NCBI RefSeq assembly: GCF_000614145.1
Contig: NZ_BAKK01000035.1
Location: forward strand, 1 to 47,331
Reading direction: 5' to 3'
Source of the DNA: Bacteroides faecichinchillae JCM 17102
Lineage (GTDB): Bacteria; Bacteroidota; Bacteroidia; Bacteroidales; Bacteroidaceae
Length of the DNA: 47,331 nucleotides
Below are positions 33,640 to 43,696 of this stretch, piece after piece; position 1 is the stretch's first letter; each line of letters begins with the position of its first letter. Position numbers and translations under genes: made by a program. A model generated the notes under the pieces. That model searched no databases. It was not told the DNA's origin and saw only the letters and a list, made by a program, of their open reading frames with translations.

Positions 33640-34911
33640 TTACAATCTTCCGTTAGCTTCTGTATTAGGTAATACCCATTTCACGTCGTAAACGATTGAC
33701 TTTTCTTTGCCGAATAATTTTACATCCATTCCTGTGAACTCATTGTGAGCAACACCCAGTACTACAGCATCAAACTTGTCAGCAGGCAATTTATTAGTGA
33801 TTTCAATACCATATTCATGCATTGCCACTGCAGGATTAGCCCATGGATCGTAAATAGTTAAATTCAAGTTATATTCCTTGAGTGACTTGACGATATCTAC
33901 AATCTTCGTATTTCTACAATCTGGACAATTTTCTTTAAAAGTGAAACCAAGAATCAAGATACTTGAACCCAGTACCTGAATCCCCTTTTTCAGCATTAAT
34001 TTAATCACTTGGTTAGCTACATACTCCCCCATACCATCATTCATACGACGACCAGCAAGGATAATTTCAGGATTGTATCCATGACGCTGAGCACATTGAG
34101 CCAAATAGTAAGGGTCTACACCAATGCAGTGACCACCTACCAAACCCGGGCGGAATGGAAGGAAATTCCATTTTGTACCTGCTGCCTCCAAAACTGCCTG
34201 AGTATCGATACCCATCAAATTGAAAATCTTAGCCAACTCATTTACAAAAGCAATGTTAATATCACGCTGGGAGTTTTCAATCACTTTAGCAGCTTCCGCT
34301 ACCTTAATCGTTGGTGCAAGATGAGTTCCTGCGGTGATTACCGATGCATAAACATCGTTTACAACCTTACCTATTTCAGGAGTAGAACCCGAAGTCACCT
34401 TCTTAATTTTCTCTACTGTGTGAAGTTTATCACCTGGATTTATACGTTCTGGTGAATATCCTGCAAAGAAATCCTCATTGAATTTCAGACCAGATACTTT
34501 TTCTACAACCGGAAGACACTCATCTTCTGTAACACCTGGATATACTGTTGATTCATAAACAACAATGTCTCCCTTGCTGATTACCTTACCAATTGTAGTA
34601 CTTGCCCCGTAAAGCGGAGTTAAATCAGGATTGTTATTCTCATCTACTGGAGTCGGTACGGCAACTACATAAAAATTACAATCTCTAATTTGCTCAATAT
34701 CTGCCGTACACACAAATCCATGATTATTGATTGCATCTTGAAGAAGTTCATCACTGACCTCAAGAGTCGCATCGTGACCATCCATAAGGGCATCAACACG
34801 ATGCTGATTCATATCAAAACCAATTGTTTTATACTTTGTAGAAAAAAGACGTGCAAGTGGCAACCCTACATAGCCAAGACCAATAACGGCAATTTTAATT
34901 TTCTTTTCCAT
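33640..34911 (-). CDS. UDP-N-acetylglucosamine 6-dehydrogenase (WbpO/TviB-like)
   Basis: 423 residues, UDP-sugar dehydrogenase family. The NAD-binding motif is [12 protein letters not shown] at about residues 9-20. The active-site Cys lies in [15 protein letters not shown] (about 259-273) and the central helix has [21 protein letters not shown]. The C-terminal part includes [16 protein letters not shown]. The WbpO/TviB group oxidises C6 of UDP-GlcNAc (or UDP-GalNAc) to the uronic acid. The adjacent gene is a WbpP/TviC-like C4-epimerase, so UDP-GalNAcA is the likely product of the pair. Confidence 0.92.
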   Translation of the reverse strand: MEKKIKIAVIGLGYVGLPLARLFSTKYKTIGFDMNQHRVDALMDGHDATLEVSDELLQDAINNHGFVCTADIEQIRDCNFYVVAVPTPVDENNNPDLTPLYGASTTIGKVISKGDIVVYESTVYPGVTEDECLPVVEKVSGLKFNEDFFAGYSPERINPGDKLHTVEKIKKVTSGSTPEIGKVVNDVYASVITAGTHLAPTIKVAEAAKVIENSQRDINIAFVNELAKIFNLMGIDTQAVLEAAGTKWNFLPFRPGLVGGHCIGVDPYYLAQCAQRHGYNPEIILAGRRMNDGMGEYVANQVIKLMLKKGIQVLGSSILILGFTFKENCPDCRNTKIVDIVKSLKEYNLNLTIYDPWANPAVAMHEYGIEITNKLPADKFDAVVLGVAHNEFTGMDVKLFGKEKSIVYDVKWVLPNTEANGRL

Positions 34912-34945
34912 AATATATTTATGAGATTAATTATACAAAAAGTAT

Positions 34946-35920
34946 TTACAAATTCTCTCTATACCAAGCAATTGCCTCATTTAAACCTTTTGTAAAATCA
35001 TATTGCGGATCATAGCCAAGCATTTCCTTAGCCTTACTAATATCGGCATTAGAGTGCTTGATATCACCTTTACGATCAGGACCGAAGTTAGGATCTATAT
35101 TCTTTCCTAAAGCTTTTGTTAATGTGTAATAAATATCAATGAGATATTCTCGACCGCCATATGCAATATTGAAAGCTTGCCCTGCTACTTCATGTGAAGC
35201 CATACATGCTTTTAAGTTTGCTTCAATCACATTTTCAATGTAAGTAAAGTCACGACTCTGTTTTCCGTCACCATTAATAGTGGGCTGTTCATCATTCAGT
35301 AACTGCTTGATAAACTTAGGTAGTACTGCGGCATAGGCACCATGAGGATCTTGTCTGCGGCCAAATACATTGAAATAGCGCATACCATAAGTATCAAGTC
35401 CATAATGCCGCGTATACTGTTTTGCCCACTCTTCATCACAGCGTTTTGTCAATGCATACGGAGAAAGAAGGTTTCCTTCCACGCCTTCCTTTTTAGGCAA
35501 ATTAGCCTCGTCACCATAAACTGATGAACTTGATGCATACACAAATTTCTTCACTCCATTTTGGCGAGCTGCCTCCAGCATGTTCAATGTACCTTGAATA
35601 TTGTTCAAGCTATAGAACAAAGGCATTTCTATAGAACGAGGCACACTTCCCCATGCCGCCTGATTAAGTACATAGTCTACACCCGCACACGCTCTCATGC
35701 AGGTGTCAAAATCTTTAATATCTCCCTTAATAAATTCATAATTAGGGTTATTTAGAAACAAATCCACATTCTCTTGCTTTCCGGTGCTCAAATCGTCTAA
35801 ACAGCGTACCTTATAACCAAGATTAAGAATGGCCTCACACAAATTTGATCCAATAAACCCAGCACCTCCTGTTACAAGAAATAGACTTCTCGCAGGAAAT
35901 TGTAACTCTTTGTAAGTCAT
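34946..35920 (-). CDS. UDP-GlcNAc(A) C4-epimerase (WbpP/TviC-like SDR)
   Basis: 324 residues, extended SDR. Seen: VTGGAGFIGSNLCE at about residues 16-29, catalytic SSSSVYGDE with Ser/Thr, YALTKRCDEEW with Tyr and Lys, and RYFNVFGRRQDPHGAYAAV. The last is a signature of the WbpP/TviC/Gne type. It interconverts the gluco and galacto forms of UDP-GlcNAc or its uronic acid. It lies 34 bp upstream of the dehydrogenase gene and 9 bp downstream of a glycosyltransferase. Confidence 0.92.
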   Translation of the reverse strand: MTYKELQFPARSLFLVTGGAGFIGSNLCEAILNLGYKVRCLDDLSTGKQENVDLFLNNPNYEFIKGDIKDFDTCMRACAGVDYVLNQAAWGSVPRSIEMPLFYSLNNIQGTLNMLEAARQNGVKKFVYASSSSVYGDEANLPKKEGVEGNLLSPYALTKRCDEEWAKQYTRHYGLDTYGMRYFNVFGRRQDPHGAYAAVLPKFIKQLLNDEQPTINGDGKQSRDFTYIENVIEANLKACMASHEVAGQAFNIAYGGREYLIDIYYTLTKALGKNIDPNFGPDRKGDIKHSNADISKAKEMLGYDPQYDFTKGLNEAIAWYRENL

Positions 35921-35929
35921 ATTAATATA

Positions 35930-37021
35930 TTATTTTCTTAGTTTTTTATACTCGTCAATATATTTCTGTGCTATATAATTGATGTCATATCTCTCTGCAA
36001 ACTGATAGCATCGTTGAGCAACATTATCATAGTGTGTTCTATCACTAATGAGAGATTTTACTACCGAAGCGAGTAAATCTGCATTCTGATACTCAAAAAA
36101 GTCAGCTACTCCTGCGGCATTATCATTTAAACCTGGAACATCACTTGCAACAAAGGGTTTTCCACATGCCATTGCTTCGAGCATACTGATACTAAATCCT
36201 TCATATTTTGATGAAAGAATAATAATATCAGAGCCTTTCATTACCCCAATCACATCAGATCTCAAACCTAAAAAATGAATTCTATTATTTAAACCCTCAT
36301 TGCCAACAATCCGTCGATGTTCTTCAAGCCCCTCGCCATCACCTATACATAAAAAATGTATATTATCTGACAGATTTTTCATACTCTGAAATACTGTCTT
36401 ATAATCCTTCATCCATGCAAAACGCGCGACCATAGTTAAAAGAACTGTACCATCAGATAATCCTAATTCTTTTCGAATATTGACCGAAGGTGTCTGTTTA
36501 ATTGCAGAAATATCTATTCCATTATTAATCACAGTAATTGGTAATCCTGTAACATGTTTTTCAAGAGAGTCTTTTACCTTTTCAGAGATAGCGAAAATGT
36601 AATCATACCTTTTATAGAAGAATCTATCAAAAATCTGAAAAATTTTCTTGCCTCTACGACGATTATTAGTGCTATGTTCTGTGTATACTAATATTGGCTT
36701 TTTCTTTTGACAGAATTTACAAGCCACAGCAAAATAAAGAGAAGGGAATAGGTGTACATGTATAATATCAAAATCGTTATCCCTTATATATTTCCAAAGT
36801 TTTATAAAATTAAGTGGTGAATAGAGAGAAGTAGATAAATTATCTACTTTTACGTCTATACTTTTAATATGATTACTAAACTCATCAGTTGAAGGAGCCA
36901 CAAGATTTAATAATGAAACTTCAACTTCATTATTTTGATGTTCAGCAATAATTAAATCTAATAGAAATTTTTCAGCTCCTCCTCCCCGCTGAAGCCGATT
37001 TTCAAATTGTAGTATCTTCAT
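35930..37021 (-). CDS. GT4-family glycosyltransferase
   Basis: 363 residues, GT-B fold. Seen: LQRGGGAEKFLLDLI near the N-terminus, HVHLFPSLYFAV and YTEHSTNNRRRGKK in the acceptor domain, then VINNGIDISAIK, LLTMVARFAWMKDY, and the donor-site E-x7-E in SSKYEGFSISMLEAMACGKP. It probably adds one residue to the repeat unit on the cytoplasmic face. Donor and acceptor cannot be deduced. The following gene is a nucleotide sugar epimerase, 9 bp away. Confidence 0.9.
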   Translation of the reverse strand: MKILQFENRLQRGGGAEKFLLDLIIAEHQNNEVEVSLLNLVAPSTDEFSNHIKSIDVKVDNLSTSLYSPLNFIKLWKYIRDNDFDIIHVHLFPSLYFAVACKFCQKKKPILVYTEHSTNNRRRGKKIFQIFDRFFYKRYDYIFAISEKVKDSLEKHVTGLPITVINNGIDISAIKQTPSVNIRKELGLSDGTVLLTMVARFAWMKDYKTVFQSMKNLSDNIHFLCIGDGEGLEEHRRIVGNEGLNNRIHFLGLRSDVIGVMKGSDIIILSSKYEGFSISMLEAMACGKPFVASDVPGLNDNAAGVADFFEYQNADLLASVVKSLISDRTHYDNVAQRCYQFAERYDINYIAQKYIDEYKKLRK

Positions 37022-37119
37022 ATGTAGCTATTTGATGCCTCTTATTTTTCTTTTAGTAAGAAAAATCCTGCTAAGTCCGAACGCCTCCACAAATGGCGTA
37101 TAAAATATTGTTATATGAT

Positions 37120-37321
37120 TTAATTATTTTTAATCTCCTCAATTATCACTCCAATATATTGTGCAGTACCCACTTCGTTCAAATATATATGACCATTAAA
37201 CAAAACAGGATTACTGATAAACCTTCTCCCCATAAAGCATATGCGTTCCTTTCAAAATCTTAGGATGTATATCCCTTAAAGATCTGTACCCTAAAAACGT
37301 GCCCCAACACAGTACTCTCAT
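37120..37321 (-). pseudogene. Decayed gene fragment
   Basis: In the 434-bp gap (37022-37455) two overlapping pieces in different frames look like one eroded coding end. One runs from 37321 to 37211 (MRVLCWGTFLGYRSLRDIHP). The other runs from 37233 to 37120 (MGRRFISNPVLFNGHIYLNE, then GTAQYIGVIIEEI). The H-x-Y/H-L-N..G pattern of the second resembles the C-terminus of SGNH-type hydrolases or acyltransferases, but this is weak. The rest of the gap holds nothing I recognise. Confidence 0.4.
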
Positions 37322-37455
37322 CTTCGAATAAACCTTTTTATTATGAATGTTCGAGAAAATCAAACTGGAACTTGTTCTATCAATCTTTCAATAAAGATTC
37401 ATAAGCATGCCTTTTGCCCACCACAACTCCTATATATATTAGGAATTGCAAAACT

Positions 37456-38641
37456 CTAATTAGCCCCATATAAGTTGTTTTCTATAATTTTTTCATATAC
37501 ATTAGCTATCATATCTTTAGCTATACATTTCCATGAATACTGACCATCCTCATTCCAATCTGTCTTTATATTGTCAGCATAAACTTCTAGTATATCTGTA
37601 TTAGAAACCATCCAATTAAGTCCTTCTGTTAAATGAGAAGAATCATCTGCCCTTACTATCTTTCCATATTTTCCATCTATCACTTCAATAGGTAAATTAC
37701 CTGCATCGGTACACAGCATTGGTTTTCCTAATGCAAAAGCAGATTTTGTAACGCCACTCTGAGTTGCAGTTCGGTAAGGTAAAACAGCAAACATACTATT
37801 TCTTATAAGATTAGCTAATTCATCATTTTCTATATATCTATTAAGGATTATGACATTTTCATTATCCATATTCTTCACGATACCCACATTATCTTTTCCT
37901 GCCAACAAAAGTCTTATTCCTTGCTTTGGCAAGTTTGATTTAAGGTAACTTTCCACCAAAATATCTACACCTTTATAATAGTCTATACGACCAAAAAATA
38001 ATACATATTTACCATATTGATTACTTATTAAGGGATACGAATTTAAGAAATCATATGCTCCCAATGTAGAATGATATATAGTATGAGGAATATTGTTTAG
38101 TTGTTTCTTTAGAATGTCATCCGAAATATATGAATAAAGCAAAATATTGTGCATCTTCTTTATCACAAAATTACGAACTTTATATAACAATTGTATTTTA
38201 AATGATTCGTTATTCCCATGTTCAATTACATCATGAACAGATAGTAACATTTTTCGTCTTCCATCCATCATAGCAGCAAGCATACTTTTTTTGTTTGCCA
38301 GTACCAACTAAATGCACAATATCAGGGTTGTAAGCCTCCATGAATCTAATCATTTTCTTATTAAGACGATAACAAGAGCCCAAAGAGAAGTTAGTGTAAT
38401 CATTCACTATAAACCACTGTTTACGATCTATCATTCCATCGTATTTTTCCATACCAGGATATTCTGTAGCTATAATAATTTCTTCTTTTTTGAGTTGACT
38501 ATCCAAACTGAATGCTGACGACTTCAGATTCATAGGTGCTACATACAACAACACTCGTACGTCAGCCAACTTGGATAATTCTCTTATGTAAGAAATCTCT
38601 AAATCAAAAAAGTTAGGTGAAGTAAGATATAATATTTTCAT
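37456..38641 (-). pseudogene. GT4-family glycosyltransferase split by a frameshift in an A7 run
   Basis: The first frame starts at the ATG at 38641 (MKILYLTSPNFFDLEISY) and reaches VHLVGTGKQ before drifting off frame. The second frame carries SMLAAMMDGRRKMLLSVHDV through the GT-B donor domain (LFFGRIDYYKGVDILVESY, PYRTATQSGVTKSAFALGKP) to 37456. The switch falls in seven A's on the minus strand (38286-38292); six would keep one frame of 394 residues. Slippage in a homopolymer could be a phase switch, a transcript-level slip or a sequencing error. A separate TTG-started gene for the second part is unlikely, because it would lack the acceptor domain. Confidence 0.82.
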
Positions 38642-38945
38642 TTCTTAATCTAGTAAGCGTCACAAAGTGAGTATAAACTTTTTTCCATTAGATGCATAGA
38701 AGGCATCCACACAACTTTAGCACTAGTGTTATTTTATATTTTTCAATGATCTAAGCCTATATACGTAGCTATTGACTTAATTTCAAAACAATAAAACATA
38801 ATAATCAATTTTTACAAAACAAACAAGTGTGATTACAAAAAACTCTTAATCATATATTTTAGCAATTGCATCATTATAACATGTCGATTTTAAAGGCATT
38901 TCGGATAAATATTTACCCTATCCACATGGACAAAAAATAGTCCCA
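38642..38945. other. 304-bp AT-rich gap in the cluster
   Basis: No supported gene. On the minus strand a short open stretch near 38845-38915 reads KYLSEMPLKSTCYNDAIAKI before a stop, and may be a relic coding end. Confidence 0.4.
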
Positions 38946-40223
38946 CTATATTCTTTCTTTTGGAAAAGAACAGTTCTTCAAAACTTTAATTTGTTTCCGT
39001 ACTCTTGGCGAGATGTTTTTTTTGAACAAAGAATTTTTGATGATGATATTTTCTGCCTTATTTATATCTAAAATATTTATGACGCAATTTTCAACCTCAA
39101 TATTGTAACTATTATCCCAAAAAACTAGTTTATGATCAAAACTGCAGTTACGTATTTTAATACTTGCCGTTTTATCAAGATTGATGATGGCAAGATCCTT
39201 GCCCTTATTGTTCTCCCCAAAGCTACATCCATCAATTATAATATTTTCCGTAATAGTTTGAGGATGGTTTGGCTCGATATCAATACCAGCACCTGGAGCA
39301 GTGAATTTAATAGAACCAATTTTGATAAATTTGCAATTTTTCACAAGGATATCCTTACCTGCAATTATGCTTAATCCTTGACGACGCCCGGATTCACATA
39401 CAACATTCTGAATGCGCACATTATGACAAATGCTACCTCGCTCTCTTATCGATTGGCCTACATAGATACAGTCACCCCAACAATTCTTAATTTTAATATC
39501 TGTTATGTCAACATTATCAGAACTCTGTACAGAAATACCCATTCCCCATTGCCCTTTATCGCCAATATGAGTAGTAACATCCCCCATTATTATTCCTAAG
39601 CCATGCACTACAATATTACGTCTATTATCTATATCAATAATGTTGCAACTTTCAAGTTCGTTACCTTCTAAAATAATAGTTCCATCAAGTATAAGTTCTG
39701 TGTTACTATTTAGTACCATAACTGATGGATACTTTTTATCGGCTTTTACTGAATAATTTCCTCTTGCAATATAGATAGTACCTTTGTGATTATCCCCAGT
39801 AAGCATGCACATACTTCGAAAATTGCTTGTATTAGCTTCAGTATCTTCATTCATATTAAACCACGTACTATAAATATGCCTCACATTCCAATCACCACCA
39901 AATTGAATTCCATAGAATATAACAAAGGCAGCATCGGCTTTAATATTTGAATCGTTACCTTTAAGGAAACCATTACTTATTGAAGCATCACTATTAAATG
40001 AAAGAGAAGCCCCCTTAGGCATAGTAATTGTATCACCCAACAAGTCGTACTTATAACGTAGCACATATTCTGCACCAGATACTGTTAGCATAGACTGCTT
40101 AAGCACATTTTTCCCGTTTTCGAAGTTTTGAGGGAGTAGTATTTTCTTTGCACTAGCAATAAAAGGTATTGATATGCAGAATAAAAGAAAAGCATATTTC
40201 ATCATTTTACTCATACCTATCAT
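38946..40223 (-). CDS. Secreted right-handed parallel beta-helix protein
   Basis: 425 residues. A signal peptide (YAFLLFCISIPFIASAKK) precedes a region of short repeats with Asn, Ile and Val ladders: NIVVHGLGIIMG, NVDITDIKIKNCWGDCIYVG, NVRIQNVVCESGRRQGLSII, ILVKNCKFIKIG, NIIIDGCSF, IKIRNCSFDHK. These fit the pectate-lyase-like beta-helix with about 22-25 residues per coil. Such folds include polysaccharide lyases, hydrolases and epimerases; I cannot identify a catalytic site. Its ATG overlaps the stop of the glycosyltransferase gene upstream (ATGA), so it is translated with the synthesis genes. It may trim or modify the finished polymer in the periplasm or outside. Confidence 0.85.
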   Translation of the reverse strand: MIGMSKMMKYAFLLFCISIPFIASAKKILLPQNFENGKNVLKQSMLTVSGAEYVLRYKYDLLGDTITMPKGASLSFNSDASISNGFLKGNDSNIKADAAFVIFYGIQFGGDWNVRHIYSTWFNMNEDTEANTSNFRSMCMLTGDNHKGTIYIARGNYSVKADKKYPSVMVLNSNTELILDGTIILEGNELESCNIIDIDNRRNIVVHGLGIIMGDVTTHIGDKGQWGMGISVQSSDNVDITDIKIKNCWGDCIYVGQSIRERGSICHNVRIQNVVCESGRRQGLSIIAGKDILVKNCKFIKIGSIKFTAPGAGIDIEPNHPQTITENIIIDGCSFGENNKGKDLAIINLDKTASIKIRNCSFDHKLVFWDNSYNIEVENCVINILDINKAENIIIKNSLFKKNISPRVRKQIKVLKNCSFPKERI

Positions 40224-41206
40224 TTCATAAATTTACGAACCATGATTCTATGATACTGCTTTACTGATAACAAGAACAATATATCTCGCAATATATGACG
40301 AAGATTTCTTTCGTATCGAAGACAATGCATCACTATTAATTTACAACTTGTGATATATTCACGGTTCATTATACCCTCCGCATTATTCTCCATCATATCA
40401 TCTGTAACACGATAATAAATACCTAATACAATTCCAGCCTGATGCTTTACAAAGATTCTTCTTGCTTTTTCATCATCAGAGTGCTTGGCAAGTCGTTCGA
40501 ATCTATCAACTATATATAGTAAACTCTTAAGTCTTTTAGGATTCAACGTTTTGTCTGAGGTAATATTCCCTGATACTCTTCTAAGGTAGCAATAAGAAAA
40601 GATAGGCTGAAATACAACAGATTGCGCAAAAATCATCATCCGAGGAACAAACTCCATATCCTCATGTATAAGACCTTCAACAAAGTCAAGTTTGTTATCC
40701 AAAAGAAACTTCCGTCTTAATACATATATCTGAACGGGAGTATTAATAAATTTTTCATTAAGCATACATTCTTTGCCAGTACAATGATAACCATCAGGAT
40801 AAGGATGACGCCTTTCTATAATTATTCTTCCTTCTTCATCATATTCTCTAATTCTGAAAACAAATACATCCTCTGTCGCTGATTTTAACAGATGAAGGAT
40901 TTTATCAACACATCCATCTTCAAGCCAATCATCACTATCAACAAACCAAATATACTTACCCTGAGCAGCTAGAAGTCCAGTATTACGTGCCCCGCTAAGT
41001 CCTTTGTTTTTTTGGTTAATCACATGAAAATTGCTACAAACCTTATCAAACTCTGCAACAATTTTCATCGAATGATCAGGAGTACCATCATTAACTACAA
41101 TGACCTCCAGATCTTCATATAAAAACGACTGACTATAGATGCTATCTAAAGTCTTACGTATGTACTTCTCGACATTATATACAGGAATTATAATACTTAG
41201 TAACAT
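40220..41206 (-). CDS. GT2-family glycosyltransferase
   Basis: 328 residues, GT-A fold. Seen: LLSIIIPVYNVEKYIRKTL at the N-terminus, VIVVNDGTPDHS, NKGLSGARNTGL and the DxD-type metal site WFVDSDDWLE at about residues 90-99. The C-terminal third is a helical, basic region typical of membrane-associated members. It transfers one sugar from a nucleotide donor to the growing lipid-linked repeat. The end overlaps the beta-helix gene by 4 bp. Confidence 0.92.
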   Translation of the reverse strand: MLLSIIIPVYNVEKYIRKTLDSIYSQSFLYEDLEVIVVNDGTPDHSMKIVAEFDKVCSNFHVINQKNKGLSGARNTGLLAAQGKYIWFVDSDDWLEDGCVDKILHLLKSATEDVFVFRIREYDEEGRIIIERRHPYPDGYHCTGKECMLNEKFINTPVQIYVLRRKFLLDNKLDFVEGLIHEDMEFVPRMMIFAQSVVFQPIFSYCYLRRVSGNITSDKTLNPKRLKSLLYIVDRFERLAKHSDDEKARRIFVKHQAGIVLGIYYRVTDDMMENNAEGIMNREYITSCKLIVMHCLRYERNLRHILRDILFLLSVKQYHRIMVRKFMK

Positions 41207-41210
41207 ATTC

Positions 41211-42393
41211 TTATTTAATTTCGTAAATTAGAAATGGATTAACATCTGACACCTCCGCCTTTCGACCACCTAGACCTAGAAAAAAGCTACCAAACATATA
41301 AAACATAGCCAAGAATATGAGTATTTTAGATGTGGTACTGGCTGCTTTAATTCGAACAAAAGCCATATAGGAAAAGATGCCCCAACCTATATCATAGAAT
41401 ATTCTTATATAAGTTGCAAAACGGGAAAAAATCATGTTATAACCCAACAACAAATCAACAATAATTGCCAAGCTACCTATCAGAGCAATATTGTTCATAA
41501 TTGGATTGCTAAGGAACCCGCGCTTTCGAAAATAGTAATAACTATATATATATATACCTCGTGTTATACTTAGGGTGAGCATCTGACGTAGATTAGCCCC
41601 CGTCGTCTCAGACTGTAACGAATCTAATGTCGATACATCGTACACTGCCGAATCGAAAAAAAGGTTGAAAAGCACTGTGATTGATTCTGCAGATGAAGCG
41701 AGAATATCAAAAAAAACAGAAGATGACACAGTGATCACAAGGAAAGCTGCAACCATCCATACAGGCTTTACAAACTCTATCTTTTTTAGAAAATAAAATA
41801 CCGGTACCCAAATGACAGCAGAAAAGTGAAGCATGGGGCTATACAGCAAATATCAGCGCCCTTAAATTCTTACCGTCCCAATAATCTCGATAAGCTAAAA
41901 GTAAAAACGACATTGCAAAAAATTGTCGAGATATTACCAAAGCCAAATTAGTAGAGGTAACGAAAACGAAAGGTAATACCCATACCAAATATTTTCTATT
42001 ATCTTTAAAAAGATAACATATAGAAAATATCCACATGAAACACTCTATTACGAACATAGCGTAATAGTTGAACCCCAGTATCGTCAACATCTTTACGAAT
42101 ATGTAAAACCCTGGTTCTCGCCAACCATTGTTCTCACCTCCCGACTGAATGTATTCGTAATATCTAACATACTGACTCCAGTCCTGTAAATAGTTATACC
42201 TGAATCCGAAAATTACAAAGTAGACTATGCATACTACCCAAAAACGCCCATCTTTTAAAAGACTTTTGCTATATATCTTCTCCAGTTTTCCACCCTTAAT
42301 ATTCAAATATGTAGACGGAACGACGAAAAATATCAGCAATGTAAAAATGAACAAAAATATAGTCTGAAATTTTTCATCAAATCCGAACAACAT
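41211..42393 (-). pseudogene. EpsG-like polysaccharide polymerase, frameshifted
   Basis: Two frames together give about 393 residues. The first (42393 to about 41860) has four to five membrane segments, with FGFRYNYLQDWSQYVRYYEY, a pattern common in EpsG proteins, and ALVISRQFFAMSFLLLAYRDY. The second continues LHFSAVIWVPVFYFLKKIEF with further membrane segments to 41211. The S-R-Q-F-x-A and H-x-S-A pairs are EpsG/Wzy-like features. A one-base insertion (or two-base loss) near 41850-41860 explains the split. It probably joins repeat units on the outer side of the inner membrane. Confidence 0.75.
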
Positions 42394-42559
42394 TTTTCAA
42401 TATCTTTTTAAACATTTCAAAATCCATGTTACACGGTTATACACCAATTCACCCTAAGCTACTTATTCAGATTTTGAAAAACTGGGGCTGTTGAGTATTC
42501 CCGTTAATTGATGTCTCAAGAGATGCAGTAGGGTTAGACATAATTGTAAAATTTATAAG

Positions 42560-43680
42560 CTACTGTACAGAATTCCAAACATCAAGGTACATTTGAGCAA
42601 CCTTCTTTGATGCATGGTTAGCCATCACAAATTCTATTGCGTTTTTTGATATTCGTTCCATTCTGCGAGGGTCATCAATCAAATCACAGAATTGTTTATA
42701 AAGAATGTCTTCATCCATACTTGAAGGTATTCCTATCTCTTCCCCTTTGTAATGAGGATATTCTTGCAGACTCTCTTCTTCAAACCCAGCAAAAACTATT
42801 TTACCTGCAGCCATTCCATACATTCCGCTAGTAGCTTTGTCATGAGCATAAAGCTGATCGATATAGATATGACACTCTGAATACATTTTTTGATACTCTT
42901 CAAATGGTACGCCTTGTACTATTTGATATTCAACTTTATTCCCATATTTAAGAACGACTTTCTTAATAACTCTATCGAAAACATCATTTCCTTTACGGTA
43001 TTCTTTGCCTTTCTGCCATCCATGAAAAATTCTAATAGGTTCTCCTTCTTTTATATAAAAAGGGATTCCTATTCTACTCTCATCACAAGCAAAAGGTATC
43101 AACTTTGACGTTTTGCCAGTCCATTCATAAGCAGATTTATATACCATGTCGGTGCTATTATAGCAGTAGCCTTCTTTACAATATAATCCGTTAAATATTT
43201 TCCAAAGAACAATTCAAAGATAATCTTATCTTTTTTCTGCATTTTATACATCAAAGATTTATTATCATTTGCAAAATACCATCTATCTACATAATAGTCA
43301 TCACCTAAGACTGCCATAAATATTTTTTTATTATGCTTTACTAAGTAACTGACTATATATCTATTAATTAAATCTCCAAACGGGAAAAATCTAGGATTAT
43401 TAAGCATTACAACGTCATATCCTATCAATTTCATCTTCAAAGATTTCCAAATTTTCAGGAAAAGAAATAATCTCGAAATACCAAGCCTATTCCAAACTTT
43501 ATAATGCAATATTGATGCATACCTATTTGAAAATGGCTTTACTTTTATCAAATAATCAGTTGGTATATGTTTATAACTATCTCCGTCAGAAATTCTATAA
43601 GTTTCGACATCTAATTTATTCAAGCCTTTACAAATTTCAAGAAAAGCTCCAGAATATTCACCTAAGAATAATATTCTCAT
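42560..43680 (-). pseudogene. GT-B glycosyltransferase, frameshifted
   Basis: The first frame starts at the ATG at 43680 (MRILFLGEYSGAFLEI) and covers the acceptor domain to ATAIIAPT. The second begins at MVYKSAYEWTG and holds the donor domain: IRIFHGWQKGKEYRKG, CHIYIDQLYAHDKATSGMYG, ending DVWNSVQ at 42560. One base missing at 43147/43148 (ACCATGG or ACAATGG read as ACATGG) joins IAPT to MVYKS, giving 373 residues. The natural continuity of the sequence argues against two genes. It lies 16 bp after the SDR gene. Donor and acceptor are unknown. Confidence 0.82.
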
Positions 43681-43696
43681 AGATTGACTAGGTTTC

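Noticed and set aside
38286..38292. Programmed -1 frameshifting at the A-AAA-AAG heptamer
   Set aside because: The heptamer is in register, but the -1 frame does not give the donor domain; a +1 change is needed.
37456..38307. Separate TTG-started glycosyltransferase gene
   Set aside because: It would lack the acceptor domain that is encoded immediately upstream in the other frame.
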